DNA of 64,000 nt from contig NZ_SZVI01000009.1 of NCBI RefSeq assembly GCF_013416775.1, forward strand, positions 186,001-250,000, written 5' to 3'. Positions 10,429 to 19,990 of the stretch are shown here, one piece after another. Positions within the stretch are counted from its first letter, which is position 1; every line of letters starts with the position of its first letter. Source of the DNA: Rhodoferax sp. BLA1 (lineage in GTDB: Bacteria > Pseudomonadota > Gammaproteobacteria > Burkholderiales > Burkholderiaceae_C). The translations under genes were made by a program, and so were the position numbers. Under the pieces are notes generated by a model that saw only the letters and a program-made list of their open reading frames with translations, did no database searches and was not told the origin of the DNA.

Positions 10429-10806
10429 TCAGGGACGGGTTTCGGGCGCAGCAGATTTTTCCAGCTGTTCCTGTTGTGCCGCGATATTGGCTTCGATGCG
10501 TTTGAGCGCCTCTACCGCCTTGCTTTGGCGCTCCATGTCGTTCAATACCAGTTCTTGGCGGCGCAACTCGTCCGTCGCCTGACGCTTCACCTTGCGGGCG
10601 TCACTCAGACAGTCGGACACCGCAAAGCGGCTGTAACAGTCACGTTCTGACGCGGCATACACCAGTTCGCTGGCCGCACGTTCCCGGGCAATACGTGCCC
10701 GCTCTGCCCCCACATCCAGCGCTTGAGTTGAAGGCGCCTCGGTTTGTGCCGTGGCGGCCAGCTGCGCCAGGGTCAAGATCAGTCCGGTCAAAATTTTGAG
10801 TGTCAT
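10429..10806 (-). CDS. Small secreted coiled-coil protein of unknown function
   Basis: I do not recognise this 125-residue protein. It begins with a probable signal peptide (LKILTGLILTLAQLAATAQ). A highly charged alpha-helical region follows, rich in Arg, Glu and Ala (RARIARERAASELVY, then RQATDELRRQELVLNDMERQ), that should form a coiled coil. Two cysteines (ERDCYSRFAVSDC) could form a disulfide in the periplasm. The ATG overlaps the end of zapE on the same strand, and the gene converges on the PP2C gene with only 2 bases between stops. It is probably cotranscribed after zapE. Confidence 0.72.
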   Translation of the reverse strand: MTLKILTGLILTLAQLAATAQTEAPSTQALDVGAERARIARERAASELVYAASERDCYSRFAVSDCLSDARKVKRQATDELRRQELVLNDMERQSKAVEALKRIEANIAAQQEQLEKSAAPETRP

Positions 10807-11900
10807 GTCAGCCGTGTGTCCACATTGCGGCGCTCAAGCGCCAAAAATTCACCAGTTTGCATTTCTTTGATACGCGACACCGTGCGCGCAAATTCATTGG
10901 CCAACTGCCCTTCGGTGTACAACTGATCAGCGGGCACAGCGGCCGACATGATCAGATTGACCCGCCGATCGTAAAGCACATCAACCAGCCAGGTAAAGCG
11001 TCGCGCCTCCGCCGCCATGCGCGGTGGCAGCTGGGGAACATCACTGAGCAAGACGGTGTGGAACTGGGTGGCCAATTCCAGATAGTCATTTTGGGAGCGC
11101 GGCCCACCACACAGGGTTTTGAAATCAAACCAGACCACACCACCGGCACGCCGGCGCGCCTGGATCACACGTGATTCGATCTGTAACACCGGGTCCTGGT
11201 CCTGCTGCTCGGCCAGCCGCTCGAACGCACTGACCATGGCCACCTCAGCTTCTGGCCCCAAAGGTGTGTGGTACAGCTCCAGCTGTTCCATCGTGAGGCC
11301 ACGGTAGTCCGTCCCATTGTCGACATTGATCACCTGCAACTCGTGCTTAAGCATCTCGATGGCGGGTAACAGACGATCGCGGTTCAAACCATTGGGGTAC
11401 AACTCGTCGGGTTTAAAGTTGGAGGTGGTCACAATGCCCACACCGTTGTCAAACAAGGCCTTGAGCAGGCGGTGCAAGATCATCGCGTCAGTGATGTCAG
11501 ACACATGGAATTCATCAAAACAGATCAGGCGGTACTTTTCGGCAATCTGTTTGGCCAGTTGGTCCAGCGGGTTCACCGTGCCCTGCAAGGCGGCGAGTTC
11601 ACGGTGCACTTCGCGCATGAACTCATGAAAATGCAGCCGGGTTTTGCGCTTGAGCGGCACCGCGGTGTAAAAGCAGTCCATCAGAAAACTTTTTCCGCGC
11701 CCGACACCGCCGTACATGTACACACCGCGCGGAATCGGTGGGTGGTTGATTAGCTTCTTGAACGCGTTGGAGCGCTTTTCCTTGAAATGGCGCCACTCAC
11801 GCGCGCAGGTTTCCAGTGCCTGCACCGCACGCAACTGCGCCGGGTCACTCGTGAAACCACGCGCTGCCAGTTCATTCAGGTAGATTTTCTTAACTGTCAC
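10803..11900 (-). CDS. zapE: Cell division protein ZapE (AFG1-family ATPase)
   Basis: ZapE is an AFG1-type P-loop ATPase that associates with the division ring in E. coli. The 365-residue product has Walker A GGVGRGKSFLMD near residue 65, a Walker B block CFDEFHVSDITDAMIL and the sensor region VTTSNFKPDELYPNGLNR. The start is a GTG at 11898-11900; no better ATG lies near, and the Shine-Dalgarno sequence is poor. In many Burkholderiales it follows the lpdA/odh genes, as here. A copy of the hairpin repeat separates it from lpdA. Confidence 0.92.
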   Translation of the reverse strand: MTVKKIYLNELAARGFTSDPAQLRAVQALETCAREWRHFKEKRSNAFKKLINHPPIPRGVYMYGGVGRGKSFLMDCFYTAVPLKRKTRLHFHEFMREVHRELAALQGTVNPLDQLAKQIAEKYRLICFDEFHVSDITDAMILHRLLKALFDNGVGIVTTSNFKPDELYPNGLNRDRLLPAIEMLKHELQVINVDNGTDYRGLTMEQLELYHTPLGPEAEVAMVSAFERLAEQQDQDPVLQIESRVIQARRRAGGVVWFDFKTLCGGPRSQNDYLELATQFHTVLLSDVPQLPPRMAAEARRFTWLVDVLYDRRVNLIMSAAVPADQLYTEGQLANEFARTVSRIKEMQTGEFLALERRNVDTRLT

Positions 11901-11920
11901 AAGCCAACCACAAACTATAA

Positions 11921-11975
11921 AAAATGGAGCTACTAGCCCTTATTTTATAAGGGCTAGAGGCCAATTTTCTATAAA
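11921..11975. repeat. Dispersed AT-rich hairpin repeat, copy A
   Basis: This is the clearest copy of the dispersed repeat. The stem CTAGCCCTTAT (11933-11943) pairs perfectly with ATAAGGGCTAG (11947-11957) around a TTT loop. The flanks are the recurring GGAGCTA on the left and AGGCCAATTTT on the right. It fills the gap between lpdA and zapE, both on the minus strand. Confidence 0.85.
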
Positions 11976-13403
11976 TCAGAAGTTCAGGGTGCGTTTATCC
12001 ACCGCCAGCGCCGCTTCCTTGGTTGATTCACTCAAAGACGGGTGGGCATGGCAGATGCGGGCAATATCTTCGCTGCTGGCGCGGAATTCCATGGCCATCA
12101 CACACTCGGCGATCAACTCGCTGGCCATCGGGCCAACAATGTGCACGCCCAGGATTTCATCGGTCTTGGCATCTGCCAGCATCTTGACCATGCCGGTGGT
12201 GTCCCCCAACGCCCGCGCACGGCCATTGGCCAGGAACGGGAAGGTGCCTGCCTTGTAAGCCACCCCATCGGCCTTGAGCTGCTGCTCGGTACGACCGACC
12301 CAGGCAATTTCGGGGCTGGTGTAAATCACCCACGGTATGGTCTGGAAGTTGACATGCCCATGTTGACCGGCAATGCGCTCGGCCACGGCCACGCCCTCTT
12401 CTTCGGCCTTGTGTGCCAGCATGGGGCCGCGCACCACATCACCCACCGCCCACACGCCGGGCAGGTTGGTCTTGCAGTCGGCATCCACCACAATCGCACC
12501 GCGCTCGTCGAGCTTCAGGCCCACGGCCTCGACGTTCAGTCCGATGGTATTGGGTGAGCGACCGATCGAGACGATGAGTTTGTCCACCTCCAGCGTCTTG
12601 GTTTCACCCTTGGCGCTGGTGTAGGCCACAGTCACACCCTTTTTGCTGGTCTTGATCTCACCAACGTTGACGCCAAGCTCGATTTTCAGACCCTGCTTGT
12701 CAAAGGCTTTTTTGGCTTCTTTGGCAATCTGCTCGTCCACCACCCCCAGCAGGGTTGGCAAACCTTCCAGAATCGTCACATCGGTGCCCAGGCGGCGCCA
12801 GACCGAGCCCATCTCCAAGCCAATCACACCAGCACCAATCAGCCCGAGCTTCTTTGGAGCGGCATTGATGCGCAGCGCACCGTCGTTGGACAGGATCAGT
12901 TCTTCGTCAAACGGCGTGCCCGGCAGTGCGCGGGCATTGGAGCCAGTGGCCACGATGATGTGGCGACCCACAATAGTTTCTTCGGTGGCACCAGTCACTT
13001 TGATCTCATACCCATCTGCGCTGGCTTTGACGAAGGAGCCGCGGCCATGGAAGAAGCTGACTTTGTTCTTCTTGAACAGGTACTGGATGCCATCGTTGTT
13101 CTGTTTGACCACCGTGTCTTTGCGCGCCACCATCTTGGCCACATCCATGCTCAGACCCTTGACGGTGATGCCATGGTCAGCAAAGTGATGGCTGGCCTGC
13201 TCATAGTGCTCTGAAGATTGAAGCAAAGCCTTGCTCGGGATACAACCCACATTGGTGCAGGTGCCACCCAGGGCCGGACCACCCTGGCTGTTTTTCCACT
13301 CATCCACACAGGCCACGTTCTGGCCCAACTGGGCGGCACGAATGGCTGCAATGTAGCCACCAGGGCCGCCACCAATCACTATCACATCAAATTGTTTGCT
13401 CAT
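11976..13403 (-). CDS. lpdA: Dihydrolipoyl dehydrogenase (E3)
   Basis: This is the FAD flavoprotein that reoxidises the lipoyl arm of E2 and passes electrons to NAD+. The 475-residue product has the N-terminal FAD motif VIGGGPGGYIAAIRAAQLG and the redox disulfide in GGTCTNVGCIPSKALL. It also has the NAD-binding GAGVIGLEMGSVW and the C-terminal HAHPSLSES block with the catalytic histidine-glutamate pair. It is third in the odhA-odhB-lpdA cluster and so probably serves 2-oxoglutarate dehydrogenase, though one E3 is often shared with other complexes. A 147-base gap with a GC-rich hairpin precedes it. Confidence 0.96.
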   Translation of the reverse strand: MSKQFDVIVIGGGPGGYIAAIRAAQLGQNVACVDEWKNSQGGPALGGTCTNVGCIPSKALLQSSEHYEQASHHFADHGITVKGLSMDVAKMVARKDTVVKQNNDGIQYLFKKNKVSFFHGRGSFVKASADGYEIKVTGATEETIVGRHIIVATGSNARALPGTPFDEELILSNDGALRINAAPKKLGLIGAGVIGLEMGSVWRRLGTDVTILEGLPTLLGVVDEQIAKEAKKAFDKQGLKIELGVNVGEIKTSKKGVTVAYTSAKGETKTLEVDKLIVSIGRSPNTIGLNVEAVGLKLDERGAIVVDADCKTNLPGVWAVGDVVRGPMLAHKAEEEGVAVAERIAGQHGHVNFQTIPWVIYTSPEIAWVGRTEQQLKADGVAYKAGTFPFLANGRARALGDTTGMVKMLADAKTDEILGVHIVGPMASELIAECVMAMEFRASSEDIARICHAHPSLSESTKEAALAVDKRTLNF

Positions 13404-13439
13404 AAAAATTCCTTATTGCGTTCATGAGGCATCCATTCA

Positions 13440-13548
13440 CAGCGCGCCCTCAGCCAGAAACACCGCGGAACCGGCTTGGCCGGGCCGCTGGTGTTGCCCC
13501 TGCAAGGGGGTGGCGAAGCGAAACGCAGTGCGCGAAGCCTGGGGTGTG
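13440..13548. repeat. GC-rich intergenic hairpin element between odhB and lpdA
   Basis: This non-coding stretch has a GC-rich stem (GCCCCTGCAAGGGGG) followed by GGCGAAGCGAAACGCAGTGC and a GCGCGAAGCC tail. I recall very similar elements dispersed in Comamonadaceae genomes, but only this copy is present here, so calling it a repeat rests on memory. It could act as an attenuator or as an mRNA end-protecting element between odhB and lpdA. Confidence 0.45.
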
Positions 13549-13550
13549 CT

Positions 13551-14819
13551 TTAAATATCGAACAACAAGCGTGCTGGGTCTTCCAGCGCCTCTTTCATGG
13601 CCACCAGGCCCAGCACGGCTTCGCGGCCGTCGATGATGCGGTGGTCATACGACATGGCAAAGTAGTTCATCGGGCGCACCACCACCTGGCCGTTCTCCAC
13701 CATGGCACGGTCCTTGGTGGCGTGTACACCCAAAATCGCGCTTTGGGGCGGGTTGATGATGGGGGTCGACATCATCGAGCCGAAGGTGCCGCCATTGCTG
13801 ATGGAGAAGGTGCCACCGGTCATTTCTTCCATGCCCAGCTTGCCGTCCCTGGCCTTCTGGCCAAACTCGGCAATCTTCTTTTCGATGTCGGCAAAACTCA
13901 TCTGGTCAGCATCGCGCAAGATCGGCACCACCAGGCCACGCGGTGAACCCACCGCAATGCCGATGTCAAAGTAGCCGTGGTAGACGATGTCGGTGCCGTC
14001 CACCGAGGCGTTGAGCACCGGGAACTTCTTCAAGGCGTGCACTGCGGCCTTGACAAAAAAGCTCATGAAACCCAGCTTGACGCCGTGTTCTTTCTCGAAA
14101 CGCTCCTGCATGCGCTTGCGCATGTCCATCACCGGGGCCATGTTGATCTCGTTGAACGTGGTCAGGATGGCGTTGGTGCTTTGTGACTGGATCAGGCGCT
14201 CGGCCACTCGAGCGCGCAGGCGGCTCATTGGCACACGTTGCTCGGGGCGACCCGCCAGCTGCGCCGCCAGATTGCTGGCTGGTGCTGCCACTTGAGGCAA
14301 TAAAGGGGCTGCAGCCTTTGCAGGTGCTGGCGCAGCAGCTACAACTTTAGGTGCAGCCACGGCGGCCAGGACATCGCCCTTGGTGACGCGACCATCCTTG
14401 CCCGTGCCAGCCACCGAACCTGCAGCGAGCTGGTTGTCGGCCATCAACTTGGCTGCAGCGGGCATTGCCACACCCGCCATCGCGGTTCCGGCTGGTGCTA
14501 CCGCCGCAGGTGCTGCGGCTGCAGCCGACACCGCCGCCATGGCCAGGGTCACTGGCGCCACCACCGCACCTGCCACACCTTCGGTGTCGATGCGTGCAAT
14601 CAACTGATCAGCCGCCACCGTGCTGCCATCGGCTTGCAGGATTTCGACAATCACACCGGCCGAAGGTGCTGGCACTTCCAGTACCACCTTGTCGGTTTCA
14701 ACATCGATCAGGATTTCGTCCACGGTGACGCTGTCACCGACTTTTTTCTTCCACTGCAACAAGGTGGCTTCGGCCACGGACTCAGACAGTTGCGGGACTT
14801 TGACTTCTACGATTGCCAT
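13551..14819 (-). CDS. odhB: Dihydrolipoyllysine succinyltransferase (E2 of 2-oxoglutarate dehydrogenase)
   Basis: E2 carries succinyl groups on its lipoyl arm to CoA and forms the complex core. The 422-residue product has one lipoyl domain ([16 protein letters not shown], lipoyl lysine K44) followed by an Ala/Pro/Val linker. A peripheral-subunit-binding domain comes next at about 125-160 ([20 protein letters not shown]). The catalytic domain ends in [13 protein letters not shown] with the active-site histidine. It lies 55 bases after odhA and is surely cotranscribed with it. Confidence 0.96.
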   Translation of the reverse strand: MAIVEVKVPQLSESVAEATLLQWKKKVGDSVTVDEILIDVETDKVVLEVPAPSAGVIVEILQADGSTVAADQLIARIDTEGVAGAVVAPVTLAMAAVSAAAAAPAAVAPAGTAMAGVAMPAAAKLMADNQLAAGSVAGTGKDGRVTKGDVLAAVAAPKVVAAAPAPAKAAAPLLPQVAAPASNLAAQLAGRPEQRVPMSRLRARVAERLIQSQSTNAILTTFNEINMAPVMDMRKRMQERFEKEHGVKLGFMSFFVKAAVHALKKFPVLNASVDGTDIVYHGYFDIGIAVGSPRGLVVPILRDADQMSFADIEKKIAEFGQKARDGKLGMEEMTGGTFSISNGGTFGSMMSTPIINPPQSAILGVHATKDRAMVENGQVVVRPMNYFAMSYDHRIIDGREAVLGLVAMKEALEDPARLLFDI

Positions 14820-14874
14820 GACAATTCTTTCAAAAAATACTTGAGGACTGCGCTTGTGACTGTGTCAGGCGCGT

Positions 14875-17745
14875 TTATTTGGACAGGACAAAGCCCTTGA
14901 GCTTGCCAAACGCACCTTCCACCAGCGCTTTTTGCTGCTCCTGGTGCAAATGGGCGTAACCGACAGCCGGCGAGGCCGAGGCTGCACGTCCGGAGTAGCC
15001 GAGCTTTTGACCCTCAAGCATGTTTTCGTGAATGTAGTGCTGCACGTAGAACCAGGCACCCTGGTTTTGCGGCTCGTCCTGTGTCCACACCACCTCGGTG
15101 GCGTTGGGATACTTCTTGAGCTCGGCGCCAAACACCTTGTGTGGGAACGGGTAGAGCTGCTCAACACGGATGATGGCCACATCATCGGCGCCTTTTTCCT
15201 CGCGTTTCTTGGCCAGGTCGAAATAGACCTTGCCCGAACACACCACCACCCGTTTGACCTTCTCGGCCTTGAGCGCCTTCTGGTCAGGGATGATGGTCTG
15301 GAAGCTGCCCTTGGTGAATTCAGACAAGGGGGACGCGGCATCCTTGTTACGCAGCAGCGATTTGGGCGTGAAGATCACCAGCGGTTTGCGCAGGGTGCGG
15401 ATCATCTGGCGGCGCAGCACGTGGAAAATCTGGCTCGCGGTGGTCGGCTGCACCAACTGCATGTTGGTGTCGGCCGCCAGTTGCATGAAACGCTCAACCC
15501 GAGCTGAGGAATGCTCCGGCCCCTGCCCTTCGTAGCCATGCGGCAGCATCAGGGTGATGCCGTTGACACGACCCCATTTCACCTCGCCTGAGGCGATGAA
15601 CTGGTCAATCACCACCTGCGCGCCATTGGCAAAGTCGCCAAACTGGGCTTCCCAGATCACCAGCGTGTTGGGGTCATTGGAGGCGTAACCGTATTCAAAG
15701 CCCAGCACCGCCTCTTCGGACAGGATGGAGTCGATGACATTGAACGGGGCTTGGTTGTCGGCCACGTTTTGCAAGGGCACATAGGTGCCGGTGTCCCATT
15801 TTTCACGGCTTTGGTCGTGAATCACCGCATGGCGGTGGGTGAAGGTACCCCGGCCGCAATCTTCACCCGACAGGCGCACCGGGTAACCACTGGCCACCAG
15901 CGAGGCAAAAGCCATGTGTTCACCCATGCCCCAGTCCACCGGAATGTCGCCACGACCCATGGCCGCACGGTCGTCGTAAACTTTTTTGACCAAGGGATGC
16001 GGGTTGACGCTGGCGGGGATCACGGTGATTTTTTCAGCCAGACGTTTCCACTCTGTCAGTGGGATGGCGGTGTCGCAGACATCGGTCCATTTTTTGTTCA
16101 GGTACGGTGCCCAGTCGACCGCAAACTTGCTCTTGAAGTTGGTCAAGACCGGGTCTACCGTGTGGCGGCCAATGTCCATGGCGGCACGGTAGGCCTTGGC
16201 CATCTGGTCTCCCAGATCAGCCCCCAGACCTTGCGCGGCCAGTTTGTCAGCGTAGAGTTTGCGGGTGCCAGGATGCTGAGCGATCTTTTTGTACATCAGC
16301 GGCTGGGTCAGCGCCGGGGTGTCCTGCTCGTTGTGGCCCAGTTTGCGGAAACAAATGATGTCAAGCACCACGTCCTTGCGGAACTCCATGCGGTAGTCCA
16401 ACGCCCATTGCATGGCCATCACCACCGCTTCAGGGTCGTCACCGTTGACGTGCATCACCGGGGCTTCGACGCCCTTGACGATGTCGGTGCAGTACAGCGT
16501 GGAGCGGTAGTCGCGCGGATCCGAGGTGGTGAAACCAATCTGGTTGTTGATGATGATGTGCACCGTGCCAGCCGTGGTGTAACCACGCGTTTGCGCCAGC
16601 GCCAGGGTTTCCTGGTTGACACCCTGGCCCGCAAAAGCGGCATCACCGTGCACCAGCACTGGCAACACCTGGCGGCCAGTCGGGTCGGCACGGCGGTCCA
16701 TACGGGCACGCACCGAACCTTCCACCACCGGGTTGACGATTTCCAGGTGTGACGGGTTAAACGCCAGACTCAAGTGCACCGGGCCACCAATGGTGGTGAC
16801 ATCGGAGCTGAAACCCTGGTGGTACTTCACGTCGCCGGCGGTCAGCTCTTCCGGGGCGGTGTGGTCAAACTCGGCAAACAGGCCAGCGGGCATCTTGCCC
16901 AGGGTGTTCACCAATACGTTCAAACGACCACGGTGGGCCATACCAATCACAATTTCCTGCACGCCACGCGCACCAGCCTGCTGGATCAGCTCATCCATGG
17001 CTGCAATGAAGCTCTCACCACCTTCGAGCGAGAAGCGCTTCTGGCCAACATACTTGGTATGCAGGAAGCGCTCCAGGCCCTCGGCGGCGGTCAGACGGTC
17101 CAGGATGTGTTTTTTCTTGTCGGCGTCAAACTGTGGTTTGCTGCGGACACTTTCCAGCTTTTGTTGCCACCAGCGCTTTTGCGCCTGGTCGGTCACATAC
17201 ATGTATTCGGCGCCGATGGTGCTGCAGTAGGTCTCACGCAAAGCATTAAGAAGATCACGCAAGCTCATGACTTCTTTACCAAAAAAGGTATTGCTGGTAT
17301 TAAATACCGTTTCATGATCGGCATCGGTGAAGCCGTAAAACGCCGGGTCCAGCTCGGGGATGTGTTCACGCTCGGTGCGTTTGAGCGGATCGAGATCGGC
17401 CCAACGGGCGCCCACATTGCGGTAGGCCGCAATCAGTTGCTGAACAGCCACCCGCTTGCGGCCCATGTCGGAGTCGGCACCGCTGGCCACCACGACCCGG
17501 CTGACACCTTGTTTGGCGCGTTCCGCAAAGGCGTTGATGACCGGTTGGTGGGGCACGTCGCGGGCGTTGCTGCCGTCTACCGCAGGCACATGCTGCAAAG
17601 CGTCGAAATAATCGCGCCAGGTATCGGGAACACTTCCGGGGTTGGCGAGGTAGTTTTCGTACATCTCTTCGACGTACGGGGCATTCCCACCGAAAAGGTA
17701 GGTATTGGCCTGGTAGGCTTGGTAAACCGAGTTGGTTTCACTCAT
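14875..17745 (-). CDS. odhA: 2-oxoglutarate dehydrogenase E1 component
   Basis: This thiamine-diphosphate enzyme decarboxylates 2-oxoglutarate in the TCA cycle. The 956-residue product matches the usual length. The N-terminal E2-binding segment (NAPYVEEMYENYLANPGSVP) is present, as is the first transketolase-like domain with GMAHRGRLNVLVNTLGK. The ThDP motif region with HGDAAFAGQG and the C-terminal domain with LPHGYEGQGPEHSSAR follow. It leads the odhA-odhB-lpdA operon. The 182-base gap upstream, before the prpE stop, must hold the promoter, but no strong box was recognised. Confidence 0.97.
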   Translation of the reverse strand: MSETNSVYQAYQANTYLFGGNAPYVEEMYENYLANPGSVPDTWRDYFDALQHVPAVDGSNARDVPHQPVINAFAERAKQGVSRVVVASGADSDMGRKRVAVQQLIAAYRNVGARWADLDPLKRTEREHIPELDPAFYGFTDADHETVFNTSNTFFGKEVMSLRDLLNALRETYCSTIGAEYMYVTDQAQKRWWQQKLESVRSKPQFDADKKKHILDRLTAAEGLERFLHTKYVGQKRFSLEGGESFIAAMDELIQQAGARGVQEIVIGMAHRGRLNVLVNTLGKMPAGLFAEFDHTAPEELTAGDVKYHQGFSSDVTTIGGPVHLSLAFNPSHLEIVNPVVEGSVRARMDRRADPTGRQVLPVLVHGDAAFAGQGVNQETLALAQTRGYTTAGTVHIIINNQIGFTTSDPRDYRSTLYCTDIVKGVEAPVMHVNGDDPEAVVMAMQWALDYRMEFRKDVVLDIICFRKLGHNEQDTPALTQPLMYKKIAQHPGTRKLYADKLAAQGLGADLGDQMAKAYRAAMDIGRHTVDPVLTNFKSKFAVDWAPYLNKKWTDVCDTAIPLTEWKRLAEKITVIPASVNPHPLVKKVYDDRAAMGRGDIPVDWGMGEHMAFASLVASGYPVRLSGEDCGRGTFTHRHAVIHDQSREKWDTGTYVPLQNVADNQAPFNVIDSILSEEAVLGFEYGYASNDPNTLVIWEAQFGDFANGAQVVIDQFIASGEVKWGRVNGITLMLPHGYEGQGPEHSSARVERFMQLAADTNMQLVQPTTASQIFHVLRRQMIRTLRKPLVIFTPKSLLRNKDAASPLSEFTKGSFQTIIPDQKALKAEKVKRVVVCSGKVYFDLAKKREEKGADDVAIIRVEQLYPFPHKVFGAELKKYPNATEVVWTQDEPQNQGAWFYVQHYIHENMLEGQKLGYSGRAASASPAVGYAHLHQEQQKALVEGAFGKLKGFVLSK

Positions 17746-17927
17746 ATTCGCTGACTTTCACTCCCCTTCAGGGAGCTTTAGCTGGTTAAAGCTGGGTTAG
17801 TTAACCTTCCGCGTCACGGCTTGACCGTTTGGCGGATGCGACAGTGGCGTTGGAAGGGCCTGCAATCAGTGCGGCATTGTGCCACTGAAAAAGGGCACAA
17901 CACCAACACAGCTTGGATTTGTCTCAA

Positions 17928-19823
17928 TCAGGCAGAAACCAGATCCTTGATTTGCTGCAAAGCGGCGGGGTCATCCATGGTGGTCAGGTCGCCCGGGTCG
18001 CGGCCCTCACACACGGCGGCAATGGCCCGGCGCAAGCACTTGCCGCTGCGGGTTTTTGGCAACACGGTGACAAAACGCACCCGTGCCGGGCGCGCCACAG
18101 CCCCCAAATCCCGATCCACCAGCTTGAACACCTCGGCCTCCAGCGCAAGAGCGCTGGCCTCATCGGTGATCAGGCTGGCATTTTTAAGCACCGCAAAGGC
18201 CATGGCCACCTGGCCCTTGAGCTGGTCTGCCACACCCACCACCGCCACCTCGGCAATATTCGGGTGAGCGGCGATGCTCTCCTCAATCTCGCGGGTGCCT
18301 AGGCGGTGGCCGGCCACATTGATGACGTCGTCAGTGCGACCCAGAATGAAGTAATAACCATCGGCATCGCGAATGCCCCAGTCAAAGGTGCTGTAGACCA
18401 GCTTGCCGGGGACACTCTTCCAATATGTGTTGACAAAGCGCTCGTCATCGCGCCACACGGTCTGCATACAGCCCGGTGGCAACGGGCCTTCCACAGCCAC
18501 CACACCCTTCTGGTTCGGGCCGGTGAGTTCTGCGCCGGTCTGGTCGTCGAGCAGCTTGACGTCGTAGCCGTACACCGCTTTGCCGGGGGAGCCAAACTTG
18601 GAAACCGCTTTTTCCACACCGTTGCACAAGGAGAGGATGGGCCAACCGGTCTCGGTCTGCCAGTAGTTGTCGATGATGGGTTTGCCCAGGCCGGTGCTGA
18701 TCCACTGCGCGGTAGGTTCGTCCAGCGGCTCACCCGCCAGGAACAGTGCGCGCAAGGAAGACAGGTCGTATTTGGTCAGCAGCGCTGGGTCCTGCTTCTT
18801 GAGCACGCGCACGGCGGTGGGCGCGCTGAACATCACGGTGACCTTGTATTTTTCGACCAGGCTCCACCAGATGCCACCATCCGGGCGGGTGGGCAAGCCT
18901 TCGTACATGATGGTGGCCATGCCAGCGATCAGCGGGCCATAAATGATGTAACTGTGACCCACCACCCAGCCGATGTCGCTGGTGGAAAAGTAGGTTTCGC
19001 CCGCATTGCCCGCGTAGATGTGTTTCATGCTGGCGGCCAGGGCCACACAGTAACCACCGGTGTCGCGTTGCACCCCCTTGGGTTTACCGGTTGTGCCGCT
19101 GGTGTAGAGCGTGTAACTCGGGTGGGTGGCATCAACCCATTCACATTCAACCACGGTGTTGAGGTTTTTCTCGCGCAGCGGACCCCACAGGTGGTCACGC
19201 CCCGCCACCAGGTCCATCGCCGACATGCCACGGTCCACCAGCAACACGGCTTCAGGTTTGTACTTGGACAGGCGCAGCGCTTCGTCAAGCAGGGGTTTGT
19301 AAGGCACCGGTTTGCCACCGCGCGAACCGGCATCGGCACTGACCACCACCTTGGGTTCGGCATCTTCAATACGAGAGGCCAGCGAACCCGACGCAAAACC
19401 ACCAAACACCACCGAGTGGATGGCGCCGATGCGGGTGCAGGCCAGCATGGCAAACGCGGCCTCGGGGATCATCGGCATGTAAATCAGAACACGGTCGCCT
19501 TTTTGCACACCCAGGTCTTTCAGAACCGCCGCCATGCGTTGCACTTCTGCGTGCAACTCTCTGAACGAATAAACGGTTTCCTGGTTGGTTTCGGTCGAGA
19601 CAAAAATCAGTGCAGCTTGGCCAGGACGGGTCGCCAGATGCCGGTCCACCGCGTTGTGGCACAGGTTGGTGATGCCACCGACAAACCATTTGGCAAACGG
19701 AGGGTTGCTGTAGTCACAAATCTGCTGTGGCGGCACCTTCCAGTCCACCAACTGCGCTTGTTCGCCCCAAAAACCGTCGCGATCGGTCAAAGAGCGCTGA
19801 TGAAAGTCGGCATAGGTGCTCAT
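17928..19823 (-). CDS. prpE: Propionate--CoA ligase (propionyl-CoA synthetase)
   Basis: PrpE activates propionate to propionyl-CoA through an adenylate and feeds the methylcitrate cycle. The 631-residue product is an acyl-CoA synthetase of the ANL superfamily. It has the N-terminal ACAS block, the P-loop-like TSGTTGKPKGVQRDTGG, the core NYWQTETGWP and the hinge region GRTDDVINVAGHRLGT. The acylatable lysine is in PKTRSGKCLRR. I favour PrpE over acetyl-CoA synthetase from the overall length and the IYGPLIAGMATIMYEGLP region. No prpBC genes are next to it here. Confidence 0.88.
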   Translation of the reverse strand: MSTYADFHQRSLTDRDGFWGEQAQLVDWKVPPQQICDYSNPPFAKWFVGGITNLCHNAVDRHLATRPGQAALIFVSTETNQETVYSFRELHAEVQRMAAVLKDLGVQKGDRVLIYMPMIPEAAFAMLACTRIGAIHSVVFGGFASGSLASRIEDAEPKVVVSADAGSRGGKPVPYKPLLDEALRLSKYKPEAVLLVDRGMSAMDLVAGRDHLWGPLREKNLNTVVECEWVDATHPSYTLYTSGTTGKPKGVQRDTGGYCVALAASMKHIYAGNAGETYFSTSDIGWVVGHSYIIYGPLIAGMATIMYEGLPTRPDGGIWWSLVEKYKVTVMFSAPTAVRVLKKQDPALLTKYDLSSLRALFLAGEPLDEPTAQWISTGLGKPIIDNYWQTETGWPILSLCNGVEKAVSKFGSPGKAVYGYDVKLLDDQTGAELTGPNQKGVVAVEGPLPPGCMQTVWRDDERFVNTYWKSVPGKLVYSTFDWGIRDADGYYFILGRTDDVINVAGHRLGTREIEESIAAHPNIAEVAVVGVADQLKGQVAMAFAVLKNASLITDEASALALEAEVFKLVDRDLGAVARPARVRFVTVLPKTRSGKCLRRAIAAVCEGRDPGDLTTMDDPAALQQIKDLVSA

Positions 19824-19933
19824 GGTTTGTCTCCGGTGGTGGTATTTGTAGTGAATTCATAATTATGTTTAATGAACTTGCAGCATGCTGACTGCATACC
19901 ACCCCACTACCGCACCAGAGAGCAACGAGCTAT

Positions 19934-19990
19934 TTGAGAAATCTATAGCATTCAGCCCAAGCAATACAAGGGCTACAGGCCTATTTGATC
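19934..19990. repeat. Dispersed AT-rich hairpin repeat, copy B
   Basis: The element contains AGCCC (19954-19958) and GGGCT (19970-19974) around AAGCAATACAA, with the recurring ATACAAGGGCTACAGGCCTATTT side. It runs into the 3' end of the isochorismatase-type gene, so the repeat supplies that gene's TAG stop. Confidence 0.7.

Noticed and set aside
13440..13548. Small open frames in the odhB-lpdA gap as a gene
   Set aside because: The stretch is a GC-rich hairpin element; the frames have no ribosome site and run into odhB antisense.
15751..16752. A 333-codon plus-strand frame opposite odhA
   Set aside because: GC-rich coding sequence leaves long open antisense frames; the translation is Val/His-rich without domains, and odhA is intact.
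18306..19862. A 518-codon open frame on the plus strand opposite prpE
   Set aside because: It is the antisense shadow of a clear propionyl-CoA synthetase with intact motifs; its translation is His/Gly-rich and matches no fold.
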